From: Lagopus muta
Lineage: Eukaryota; Chordata; Aves; Galliformes; Phasianidae
Reading direction: 5' to 3'
Assembly: GCF_023343835.1 (NCBI RefSeq)
Contig: NC_064433.1
Location: 183,599,777-183,663,776 of the forward strand
Length of the DNA: 64,000 bases
Shown here: positions 11,165 through 23,500 of the stretch, one piece after another
How the letters are laid out: the number at the start of each line of letters is the position of its first letter
Numbering within the stretch: the stretch's first letter is position 1
Translations under genes and position numbers: made by a program
The notes under the pieces: model-generated
The model's input: only the letters and a program-made list of their open reading frames with translations
The model's database searches: none
Told to the model about the DNA's origin: nothing

Positions 11165-12832
11165 GAAGCACCCAGATACCTGCAGAAGAATATTAAAGTA
11201 GTGATTCCCCAAAGACCTCATCTTTATGGTACTCCCCACCACGCTGCTGGACCACTGCGTGTTCATCCCACATAGAGGAAGAATGCACCAACCTCAAACC
11301 ATATCCCAAACATTCTACCAATTAAATAGCTTTAAAAGCAGCAGTAATAGTGAAGCACTAAGCACCAGATCCTCTGTGACGATTTAACCAAATACCAGAC
11401 ATGTAACAGGATCTCTAACTGCAGTCTACAAAAACATTGGCAGTGTTTGCTGAGATCTTCAGTTTATGTTCTCAGGTTGCCATAACACAACAAACTCTTT
11501 TTTTTTTTTTTCTTTTTTTTTTTTTTCAGTAGCACAGAGATAAACCTTGTTTGTGGGAGTTGTTATTCCTGTTTAGCTTTGCACACTGGTGATAAAGCCA
11601 AGTGGGAAAGCAGAGGGCTGCAGACAGCCTTAATTTCTTGAGCCAAACCTGAGCTCTGTAAAATCAGACTTGAACTGGCAGTGTTTATATAGGACAGCAT
11701 GTGGTCCTTCTACTCTGGTATGTGAGGTAAGCATCAAGATTTCTCAGCTCTGCAGAGAGGAAATAGGAAATACTTTAAATGTATGCATCTTTGCTTTCAT
11801 TTCCTTTATTTTTGGGAGCATTATAGGTAGCCACAAATCATTACCTCCGTTACAGCAGAGGCAAAGTCTGTAATGCTCTCGGAAAATTTCTTGACATTTT
11901 TTTGTTTTTCTAATGTTTCTTTCTTCTTGCAGGCAAAATCTCATCACAACTCTGCAGTGGCTTCATGCATCCTCAGAACTGCATCTTGCCTTCCATCCCT
12001 GTCTCACTCAGCCCCACAACTGTAATGCTAGGGTAAATACCACGAGGTCAGCACGGTTAATTACTTTTGGTAGAACTGGGATCAGTATCTGTCCTTCATA
12101 TACACTTTCCACTCTCTGTTGAAGAGTTCTTTGTGGGCTGCCAGGGTCTCTTCGCTGGTGGGCTGGCTTTAGAATGTTTCTCTTCTTGGTAGTAAACTGC
12201 CTTTTCCAATGTTTGTTCTGGTAATATCTAGATTTTGTAGGCCACCTCCATAGGTGGTCTAATTTAGGCCAGATGTGCGCACTTGTTAATGTGTCCATAG
12301 TGATATATAAAAGCTCTACATTTAGAAATGTCTAATAGGTTATTTCAGTAGTAAAAATTAAAAAGAAAAATAAAGAAAAGTAAAGCTCTGTTATTCGAGA
12401 ACACGTGACACCAGTAAAAGATTAACTCAGAAAAATGTGGTGGCTGCTGAAACCAGCATTGTATCTTTGGTGCAACAAGCCAGTGGGAAGTGATCCTGAG
12501 AGTAAAGAGCCTCAAACACTGATGCTCACTTCAGCTCTGTAGGAGATCAGAGAAGCTTTAAGCTGAGATCCAGGCTCATAAAGTCACCCAAGGCAGGTTT
12601 GGTTGCTGTGTTCAATGGGTAAGTATTGCAGGAGGCATAGGGAATCAGACTGGTGAATCCCATTGAAGCATTCCAGTTGTGTTCTTAAAGTTCTCTTTCA
12701 GACAAGCCATTGCTGGTCACAGGAAAATACTGAAGCTGCTGAAAATGCAGTATTCTTGTTGAATCTACATCCACTAGAGGTCTGGTCCAAGCCTGGCCTC
12801 ATTATCGGGGAGGAGAATGTGAGCCTGGGCTT
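11165..12832. other. Non-coding stretch with a long T tract
   Basis: It contains a 29-base T-rich tract at 11498-11526, interrupted by one C. No gene or transposon is otherwise visible. Confidence 0.5.
11498..11526. repeat. Poly-T tract
   Basis: A run of about 29 bases of T with a single C interruption. It could be the complemented tail of a minus-strand retrosequence, but no retrotransposed body can be recognised next to it. Confidence 0.85.
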
Positions 12833-12925
12833 ATAGAATCACAGATTCATAAATGCTCAGGTTGGAATGGACCTTAAAGATCACCTCATTCCAGCACTCC
12901 TGCTGTGGACAGGTTGCAAGCTCAA
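12833..12925 (-). mobile_element. Short CR1 3' fragment, minus orientation
   Basis: ATAGAATCACAGATTCATAA, then CAGGTTGGAATGGACCTTAAAG and AGATCACCTCATTCCAGCAC. This is the complemented CR1 terminus with about 90 bases retained. Confidence 0.85.
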
Positions 12926-15900
12926 TTTTTGTACCTGTTGAGCTTAGCTACCTAAAGAGATTCATCCTATGTCAGTGGCAATAGGTACGAAATCAAATCA
13001 GTGGCATATTTCAGCAAAGTTTTGTTCTGGGTTTTACTGCTGTAAACCTGGAATGTCTCTACAGTGCTTGTGTAACCCAGACCGACTGCAATGAATGGGA
13101 TATGACTCTTCAAGGACAAAATGGAAATCATTGAAAACATCAGTAAATGTCTACCTGTTTTTTTCATAATGCCCTCAGTGTGTATTAAGCAGGGAGATAC
13201 TGTGGAGTTTATGTCCTATTTGCAGAGCACAGAAAGTCAGGAGGGTCCCTACATTATTTCAGGTTAATTTGTGACAAGAGTTTTCCTCCTCTGAGGTGGC
13301 TCCTCCTCAGCTGATTCACAAGATGGGATTTATTCAGTTTGCAAGAACCACCTCCATTCCTCACCCAGCAGATGTAGCAGTTGTCTCTGGAAGTCCATTA
13401 ATGTAAAACCCCTCCCTGGTGCATGAAAATCATCTGCAATCCTGACTGAGAAGCACTGCCGTAGGCTTTCAGAGACATCCATCTGGCTCCTGAAGACTGC
13501 ACAACAATCCTACCTGCTGCATCTCTTCTGCAAAGATGCTCTTGCGGTTGCAAGGAGGAGTGGGGAACAGCTGCTCACAAAATGCATCTAACTCCTGAAA
13601 TAGCAAACACTTCCCAAGGTACAGCTACCTAAGCCCCCACCACACATACGTGGGATGAGATGCCAGAACTCAGACATTCCCCAACACTATCTTCAAGTCT
13701 TGGAAAGTCAGAGCTGCCCTCGATAGACGTACTGGTGAGTGCATTTGGGAAAAAGGTGGACAGAAGGAAGAACGTGGGATCTCAGCCCACTTTAGCATTT
13801 TAATGATATTCCCGTAAAGACAAATTGACTGCAAAACAAACTGCAGGTAAGAAGTCCAAGGGTTTGCAATAGCTGAAATTCCTGAAAACTTTGGCAATTA
13901 CTTCTTTCTTCCTAAAGCCTCAGACTCACCCTTTCTAACCCCACCTAAGCTCAGATGGCGGAGTTCAAACTTATACCTGGAACACAGCTAGTAATTGGTT
14001 TACAAGTCCAACTTCTTTCTTGCCGTTGATCTATCAATACTGGTGAGGAGCTGGAAATGAAAACAGAATAAAACCAAGAACCTCATTTCATTTTCTCAGC
14101 TAAACTAATCCAAAGGGTGAACTCTCAGCCCATTATTTTTTGCCTTGAAGTGGTCTTAAGTTGCTGTAGTTGGTATAGCACTATCCTAATTTACCCCAGA
14201 TGGAGATCTCCCTTTTCTTTCCTTTCTCCCTTCCCTTCACCACAAATCTTAACCCAGCCTAGACTCCAAGAGCCTCTGGCACCATTCCTGTAAGCCTGCA
14301 GAATTTACAGTATTCAGAAGCTGCAGTAAACACAACCTGAAGATAGCGATGTTTGCTGCTGATCCAGGAAGGACCCACAGTGCAGTGGGAGCCTTATGAT
14401 AAAAGCATGTGAGCAGAAGCAGATGACTGTAATGACACCACATCACTACACTGTTTTCTCACATTCAGACTATGGTCTGTGAAATACCCAGCTACCCAGC
14501 TGGCTCACAGGACCAAAAACAGTCAAAAATACACTTTCAGGATTTTAAAGCAAACTATGCATCATCTACATGATTTTTACCTTTCTCGTTGTTATCGTTG
14601 TTTTTCTGTACACATTACACTCAATTGCACTAATATTCCACGTATTTCCTCTTTTACACTGACATTTTACCTCTCTTAGCAATTTACTGCACACGTAGTA
14701 AAGGCTGTTTTTTTCTGTTTTAAGTCTATCCTCTGTCAGGTTAATCTTGGTATCACTGCCTCAGCTTTAGTGATTTTGCTGGCTGAGAGTTGAGATAACG
14801 TAGAGAGGAAGCAGAATAATATTGATATTTAGTACTCTTTCTATCCCTCACCAATTCCATAACCCTCCACATTGCTGAAATCACTCTAACAAAGCACTAC
14901 TGTGCCTTCAGCCCTTCTAAAAACGAGCAGACGCCTGAAGTCCAGCATCTTTTGTAATGGTCCTTTTTGCACATTTTAGCACAGAGCTGTAAATTCAAGC
15001 AGCGCTCTGGTCTGACATTGATTTAATTATGATAACACCACTTGCTCTCACAAAGTTCTGCATTTCCACAGGACTGTTTCAGCAATGATTAACTCAGTGC
15101 GACGTCAGGTATGTCAGTGTTGGCTGTGACAGCCCGACAGAAGGGAAAGTGCAGCAGTGATGCCAGGTGGGTGAGCTGTGCCAATGAACACTCCTATGGT
15201 GATGCTCTTTGGTGGTGCAGGGACTTCATGATGGCAAATGGGGAAACGTCATCAAACGGGATCCCATGAGGTGCTTGGCATTTATCTTCTGTTCCTTAAC
15301 GTTTTTAGCCATGATCTGGAAAGGAAACATACTTAATAAAGTTACTAGTTTAAAATAGGAGTAACATCAACTAACAGGGACAGCATATCACTGACAGTAA
15401 ACACCTATCAACAGAGACAAGGTTTCACCTACTGGTTGGGGGATGCTATGGAAGACAATGACTAAGACCATGGATCAATAAATAAAAAGTTGTAGCCAAA
15501 AAGCAAATGAAAACAACATGACTGAACAAACACAGAAATGCTGAGTTGGAGCCCAGTTATACAGTGTCTGGCATGACTGACCAGCTTTGGTGACCGCATT
15601 TTAAGAGTAGCTTCAAAAACTGGACAGAATTGAGAGACAAGCTCCAGAAATGACCAAAGGAATTGAAACATGGGGGAAGATTTGGAGCTCAGTCTTTCAA
15701 GAGATTAAATAGTGCCTTGGTGATACCTTGCAAGTTTCTTCCACACTAGAATTGGAACAATAAGGGTTCACTGCTTGGAGTCAAATGTGCAGTGTCTATA
15801 AATGTCTATAAATTGTCTATTTGACAAATTCAGAGTAGAACACAGATAAATTTTAATAGTGAAAAGATTAATCATTGGAGCAACCCACAAATTGCTACGG

Positions 15901-18900
15901 AGAATTCTCTATCCAAAGCTAATTTAAAATCATGGCTCATGCTTTTTCCTAAAAGTCATGTCCTAATTCTGGTTGATTCATGGGAGTCACAGCTTTTTAG
16001 AATCTGGATTCAATGAGTGGTCAGAGCCTGCAATAAGGACTCTGTTATTCAGATCAGATCCTTGATATTGTTTCTTAGCTTTACAGCCACTAATAGACAA
16101 ACCCAGCAGATGACTGTTCTCCAATAATGTGAGCACTGGGCTTTGTATGTGTAACCTGAATTGTAGCTATCAACAGGGTAGGACTTGGCTAATCTGCAAT
16201 AACTCACTTTGTTCTCAAAGCGCTGAAAAACACAGAGATAGGATTTCAGTGGGTTCAGTAAACTGCACTGAGCTTTTTAGTATAAAGATTTATTTTTAAG
16301 GTAAGAAAAATTCAATCTTTCCGTATCTAAATGTTAGAAGTGGGATGCACATCCACATGTGAACTGGGTATCCAAGCTCCTCCATGGCCCACTGAGATCT
16401 AAGTTTTGTTTCACAAGTATTTGAGATGCCCTGGAATGTCCTGCCTATGCTTGAGCTGCTGCTCCAGAAGGTCTCGAGTCTGCCTCATGTCCACCCACAT
16501 TGCAGGTGGCTATCTTGATATCACAAGTCATCTCAAATGGCACTATGTGTCATACATAGGCAACAAAATCCTGCCCCAGTCAGTGGAGTCTAGAAAGTGA
16601 TTCATGTTACATTAGAGCAGGTATCTGTATGTACCCATCTAGAGCTCGCTCTCCATTGTGCTCCAGTGATTGCCCTGATCAAATCTCCCTTGATTACAAT
16701 GTGAGTTCAGATGCCCAGCTCTCGATATCTAAAAGTAGATGTCTGAATGTTGGGTTTGATTTGGTGTCCCATCATGAAACCTTACGACACACCATGCATC
16801 CTTGTCTGTCCTGCCTGCTTCCAGGCACCACTCATTAGGGCATTCATATCCTCTAGCTTCATGCGGGTGCTCTGGGAGCTCTTGGGAGCTTTTAATGGAA
16901 CCAGATGCTGTTTTCAGGAAATCTGTCAGGACTTATTGCTCAGTATAAGGTAGTTGACTAGGATCTTTAGATCACTGATGAGGACTGACAAGTACATTCA
17001 GAAGGTGATCAATCCCACCTGTTTTCAACAACTCTCTTAGGATCACTTTTCTTACAGTACATCAGCTTCACCATGTGCTATTGGTTTAATCTAATCTTGA
17101 ATATCATATAAGAAACCTTTTGTACAACTGTATTTTGCTCACTTCTTATCCATTTTTTTCTTGTCTGAAAGCTGGCCTTGCATTGGGACAACAAATTCCT
17201 GTAGTACAGCAATTGGCCAAGTAGTTAAATATGAGTCATCATTTACAGTGTTACTTCCCTGCCTTCAACAGAGCAGGAATAAATACCTGAGTGAGTACAA
17301 ATGGCTCCAAGCACGTTATAAAGGAGGTATGAAAAAGGGCAACTATTCAACAAAGGGCAAGCATTGGGGAAATATCCATTTCTGTGGTTAAGCCAAAGCT
17401 CACACTCGAAAGCAAGAAGGCACAAGAAATAATCCTTTAGCAAGGTGGGAAGTAGCCCTTGTGTGGAATACTTCCTCTCACGCTGATGCTCCAATAGGCT
17501 GATCACAGCCATGTCACACACCTTTCAGCAGCAGGACTCTGTGGTCCTGACAGGAAAAAGCACTGCGGATCCAGGACAACATTGCTTCTTTCTGCACATA
17601 GGATTCACATGCAATGCTTTACCTTCATGGTGCTCCAGCTGACACTGAACAGCGTTCAGCAACACCTTGACAAGGGAAAATCAGAGGCACGCTCATGGCA
17701 ATGCCAATCTGGCCCAGGAGCAGTTCAACTACCTTGGCCAGACTCTGAGCTCACTGCCGCAGCCCTCACTGGCTCATTGCAGAGCAGACGTGCCCTGTGC
17801 CTTCAGTCCTGGCCCTCGCAGACAGAAATAATGCTGAGAGCAGCTCCATGGCCTCCAGCCAAGAGTTATATCATTCAATTCTTTTTAATAGGAAATGTAT
17901 GTCTTTCTTCATTCGCTTGCTGGCTCCAAGCTTTTAGAGATCCTCACTTCATCAGTTTTCTCTTCAACTTTAAAAATTAGATGTTCCCTTTAAAACAATC
18001 CTTGATATTAATGCAAAGTCACACGAAGCCAGTAAATTAAGCTTTAAGACAGTAGACTTCAACCACTAAAATACTGAACTGTCTGCCAGGCACCCACTGG
18101 TGTTGGTGTGGAGGAGGGATGGAAAGAAGTGGGCCCACAGTCCTAACCCCAGGCATGGGCTCATGTGTAAACTGCAGATCTCCTGCTCTCTTTCACCTTC
18201 TAAATACTTGAAATACACACACGTGTTTATGAAAGAGAAAAGAGAGAAAGGAAATTTCCCTCCTGACCAGTTTGCTGGGACTGGGTTTTTTTGTGATTAG
18301 CAAAATAAGGTCTTGATGAATTACAAAATGCAGTGATCAGAGTTCTGATAATCTGCATGCTGATAGCAACACACAAAGCTAAAAATACAGAATAGGAAAA
18401 ACCAGTGACCTCAGCACAGCAACCGCCAGTAGGTGAACTAACAAAACTGACAACACAAATGTCAGTTCTGCAGTCCCAGGGCACTGGCAGCAATAGGAAA
18501 GATCATTACCAGACTGATGTTTCAACCTCACAAGAACACTTCTAAGACAAAACATGGCAGAAGGGTCTGCCTAGCATGATGCTTCTTTGGTCAGGAGTCT
18601 TTGTAGGCAAAATTCTTTCTGGATTAGGAAAATTAAAATGACCAATCGTGCTTTTAGGAGACTCACAAGCACCCGCCTGGACTCTGCTTGCAATGAACAC
18701 GGATGGCAGTTCAAGGCACAGCGTGAAGGTTTTATTGACACAAATCCTTCATAGCATGGACCATACATGACTAAGGAAGGTTTGGATCCCAAGTCTTTCC
18801 GAGTCTATGAAAACTCTTGGCTAAAAGGCTGAGAAACCAACCTGATGATGCAAGGCACCCTAAGAAGGGCCAATACCATCTGATGCCCCTCGGGTCTTCC

Positions 18901-18990
18901 ATTCACAAGAGAAAATCCCTTTAGTTACTCAGCTGGAGGGATGATATTAACATCAGACATTTCTTACAGCCCATTTTGATATTTTAGATA
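12926..18990. other. Six-kilobase non-coding stretch, no gene seen
   Basis: No CpG island, no domain-bearing open frame and no clear transposon. Overlapping open frames at 16406-16600, 16629-16838 and 16747-16953 share no recognised family. A decayed repeat could underlie that stretch but I cannot name it. The 132-residue plus-strand frame at 17582-17980 also lacks any recognisable motif. Confidence 0.5.
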
Positions 18991-19034
18991 TTTTTAAGGG
19001 CCCTTTCCAACTTAAATGATTCTACGATTTTATG
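18991..19034 (+). mobile_element. CR1 3'-tip remnant, plus orientation
   Basis: GGGCCCTTTCCAACTTAAAT followed by GATTCTACGATTTTATG is the terminal signature of CR1 with two substituted octamers. Almost nothing else of the element is recognisable, so this is a minimal insertion or a heavily decayed one. Confidence 0.75.
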
Positions 19035-20221
19035 CTGGTACTTCCAGAAGAAAGCTGAGAACTTTGCTTTTCTATTCCTACAAAGTTAAATTCTCCTTTT
19101 CAGTCCTGTACGGTCACACAATAATTGGACCTTAACCCCGCTTTTGGCCCAGGATGTAACACTGTCTAGCCTGCATTTCTATGGGTAATTATATGGGGTG
19201 GGTGGGAAAGGAATTTCCCAGTGGGGAGGAGGGAAGCAACTCTGCAGCAGGTTGACTTCACTTCAAGGCACGGTGGCTGCTGGCAGCCGCAGGGAGGTTT
19301 TGGAGCACCCAGAGAGACAGATTAGTGCAGCAGAGGTGGTCAGAGGTGCACAGTTCATTCATCAGCATCCCTGCCCTGAACTGTGTGCATGTGCACGTAC
19401 ATGTGCATTGATGTGCGTATATAATGTTACACGCTCACATTACTGGTTACAGGGATCACTGCCATCTAGCCAAATATTTCATAATTTTTTATGGTCTGCT
19501 TAGCCTTGGATCGGCTGATACATCGACTCAAAGCAGTAAGTGCTGGATAATAGATTGCAGACCTCTGTGAAAAACCACTATCAGTGCTTCAGCAGCATGC
19601 TGTGCATGTGTCGGAGAAGTGCACTGTCAGCAGGATGCAGGCTGGGCATCTCTCCACATTTCCCTTACTTTTAAAAGAACCACTGACCTTCCAGGGGCCT
19701 GGATCGAAATGGGATGAATAAAAACTAGGTTAGGCATTGTAGCTCATGGTGCAGCTTCTTTCATTGAGCACAAAATAGGCTGTATGTCCATCTGTGCACA
19801 GAGAAACTGAGTTTAAGCATCTCTTGAGCACTCAGCATGAATTGATGCACTGTCAAGCAGTGGGTCCCTGTTGGAGCAGCTGGAGCTGCTCTGCTCTGAG
19901 ATGGAGCTCTGCTGGAGCTGCTCACAGAGACCAACCCTGCAGCCCCTGCTACCGAAACTCTGCTGCATAAATACAGTGCAACAGCACCTTGTGTCACAAG
20001 CTTCCACAAAGCCATCTGGAAAGATACAACATAAACAAGTCCAAAAAAGAAAAAGAAAAAAAAAAATCAGAAAAACAACCTTCCAAAGCACAAAACACAG
20101 CCCACACATCCAGATTGGCTTTCTTTTTTTGGTTCCTGCTCTCTCTGCTCTCCTGCAGCCTCATTGTGCGAAGGTATGGGCAGAATGTGCCTGCTGCTAA
20201 ATTGTGGATGTGTGCATAGGA
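19035..20221. other. Non-coding stretch with a TG-rich patch and an A-rich tract
   Basis: Bases 19382-19422 form an irregular alternating purine-pyrimidine patch (repeated TGTGCATG-like units). Bases 20040-20067 are A-rich. No gene is recognised. Confidence 0.5.
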
Positions 20222-20505
20222 TCAAAGAATCACAGAATCATGGAAAGGTTTGGGTTGGAAAGGCCTTTAAAGCCCACCCAGCCCCAACCCCTGCCATGGG
20301 CTGGTTGTCCCCCACCAGCTCAGGCTGCCTAGGGCCCATCCAACCTGGCCTTGAGCACCTCCACGAATGGGGCACCACAGCTCTCTGGGCAGCTGGGCCA
20401 GCATCTTACCGCTCTGTGAGTAAAGAATTTCCTCCTAATATCTAACCTAAATCTCCCCTCTTTTAGTTTAAAATCATTCCCCCTGCCACATTACTATCAG
20501 GCCAC
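20222..20505 (-). mobile_element. CR1 LINE 3' fragment, minus orientation
   Basis: It begins AAAGAATCACAGAATCATGG and continues GTTTGGGTTGGAAAGG, CAGCCCCAACCCCTGCC, CCACCAGCTCAGGCTGCC, CCTTGAGCACCTCCA and GGGGCACCACAGCTCTCTGG. It ends near TTACTATCAGGCCACG. The diagnostic blocks match the subfamily of the copies at 10985 and 50281, in reverse orientation. Confidence 0.95.
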
Positions 20506-23500
20506 GTTTACAGCCAATGTGTGTACAGAAGATATAAATAGTGCTGGGTGCAGCTAACAGCAGTAATGCTACCAGCATTACTGAGAGACAATGCATGCGG
20601 TGTGAGGAAGGAAAATTGAGCACGAAACATTCCTTGTGAGTCTGGGCTGAAGTCTTCCAGTGTCGGTGGAAATCCTTTTCCTGATTTCACTAACCTTTGG
20701 TTTGAGACTTCCATTGCTGAGGAGCACCAGTGTTGTCGATGTTGGAACAAACACTGCAAGATCAGTAATTAAATTCAATTTGAAACATTTGTGGACCACA
20801 TTGCTCTACTGGGCTTCTCCAAGTGGCCCATGTATCTGCCCAGGCTGTAATAGCTCAGGAAAAGCTCTGGCCCAGAAGAGCTTCTTGCTGCTCAATGTCC
20901 TGCTCCTTGGCTGGCCATGGCAACTCTTTCTAGCCACCCTTGCTGGGTTAGGAGGTTTTAAATCTCTTACTTCTTGTTCCTGCACCTGGGACCTGTCTCT
21001 TGTCCAGTCTCTGCTTCCTCAATTGCTCCACTGCTGCTTCTGGTAGCTTCCCTCCTGCCCCGTGACAAGTCAGACATGACTGCACTGTGTGATTGATCCA
21101 CTGCCTCAGCACATGGGCAAGGGGCACCCAGAGAACAGCTCAAGGTGCTACTAACATGAAAACATCCCATCTGGGTACAGTGCCAGGCACTTACCTGCAA
21201 GGGACGCTTACAGGCATTGTGCCATTCAGCTCTGATTGGTTTCCTCTAAGGCACTCTCTGTAAGGATATAGCAAGAAGAAAATAAAGAACGGAAGAAGAC
21301 TGCAGGTAAAGAGAGTTTTTCAGAGCTAAAACCAGGTAGCAACAAGTGGTGTAGAGCATAAGTTCCCTGGGTCTTTTTTTCCATGTATCTTCAAATCCAA
21401 TGGTACCTGTGTTCTCATGAGCTGGGTATCACTCTGAGATGGTTTGTGTACTTCCAGCAGTATCTTCACCATTTGTTGGCCTTTGCTAAGAATTCAAGCA
21501 TCGAGGGAAATTTGTGGATAAAATGGGCATTTTTTTTAAAAGGAATTTATTTGTACAATGGTTAAACAACCTGTAGAACTTTGAGATAACTTTATATCAA
21601 CAAACTTAACAGGAATAAAAATCACAAAATAATTTAATTGATAAATATACTGCCTTCAATTAGCAGAACATTTGCAATTAATACCAAGCATAAACAGCCT
21701 CCACCTCAGGATATTACTCTCAAGCTCAGGCAGGCTTGGAAAGAACAGTATTTCTTTTCCTGTCAACATTATAAAATTACTTCATCCCAAACTAGGAGAA
21801 AAGACCAAAATCCCAAAAATAAGTACAAATCAATTAGTTTGTACCAGGAAATTCATTCATTAATGGGAATTATGACCTGAGACACTCTTGAAAGTTTTTT
21901 TTCAATACTAATCATAATTATGTGCTAAGTCATATCAGTATAAGTGCATCTTCCCTGTACATCGTGCAGAACTTTGATGGGTCTGTACTAAATAACATGG
22001 AAGAGATACCAGGACTGGACTTAACTGTAGAAAATATTCTGATTTCAGGATATGCCTTGACTGGTCAACATGGAAAAGTATCTCGAAACTTAACATAGAC
22101 CCAAATATCCATGGTTCTTGGAGTGAAGTTCCTCTCTATAGCTTGAGTTGAAAGCAACTTGTACGTCCACTTGTACATCAGAAATAGCTTTTGAAGGTAC
22201 CATTAACATCTGTAGAGACAAAACCCACCAAAGAGTGATGTCTCCTATCCATCCACGTGGTTGTTACCTCAAGCTGTCTGCTTTCCCCCACAGATGTGGA
22301 AGGAGCTCTTCCACCTGACCATATGCAGATGTCACATTTGTGAGTGTCTCAAGTTAGGAGGGGCATGTCCTCTAATTCCATTTCCAGGACATGACAACTA
22401 GTTACAGTTTGTCAACCACCAACAAAGATCTTGAAAGTCAGACAACACATTTCAAATCAACACCTCATTTTAAACGGAAAACTCAACTTTCTAACTCCAA
22501 ATGTGTCAACCACTTGAAAATGTGACTTGGTGCTTCTGAGAAAATTAAGATGACAGTCAGTTTCTGGGAAGTTTTCCGTGGGGAGAAGGAAGATAGATGT
22601 CAGTGCATACCTATCTTTGTATGAGCACTGGGCCCTGCTTTATGAGGTGTGGGCCCTGTTTCCCATCTTATACATGGGACCCAAACACGGTACTGTAGGG
22701 TACTGTATGTGGATATTGTACAGATATTGTATGGATATACTGCAGAATATTGTAATGTGAAAACCACAAAGAATAAATCAAGAGGCATTTTGGCACTGTG
22801 AGGCAGGGATAAACTTGTCAAGTCTGAGTGGTTTTAACTCTGCTTTCTTGGAAGTCTGCTTTTCACTGAAGTCTATATTCCGGATGTAGAACAGTCAGAC
22901 CTGAAGAGAAGACTGGGGTATGTGCTTTTGCAGAGCAAGCTTGCTGTGCTCTGGGGCAGCTGAGGGTGGCAAGGATTTAAGCGATGCCAGGAACCCCTTC
23001 ACCTTGCAGAGTCTACTTCAGTCTGACCGGCCACATTCCACTTGCTCTTTTTCAGCAGAATATACTCAAAGGGAAGCCAGTCTTCCCTTACAGAGCACTT
23101 GTCTTCCTCCCCCAACCCCTGCCAAACTGGATGAACTGGATACCTTCCCAAGATACACCCCAACTTTTAAGCACTGTACTGCTGACACTGTCTAATTCAT
23201 AGCTCTGTTCAGCTCCTCTGAGTACAATGACACAAACTTCCCTTACTCTTACAAGAAAGGACATTATGAGCTTGCCATACAAAACATAAAGGTGTGACCT
23301 GTGCCACTGAGAAGACGTTGCCAGAGGAAGATGTGGCCTGGAAATGACTGTCACTGCAGGAGTAGAAGAGTGAGCAGGGAAGAGCAGGGAAGTCCTTTCA
23401 GGTAACATGGCCAGGGAGTCCAGGGCATCAACAAGTGCAAGAGGAAGATAGAAAGATGGAAAGATGTACTGATGACTGAGAAAACACAGGGGGAAGGAGG

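Noticed and set aside
16400..16960. Suspected decayed transposon or retroviral LTR
   Set aside because: A few phrases looked repeat-like, but I could not match termini, a polyadenylation signal or a coding remnant to any family, so it is not called.
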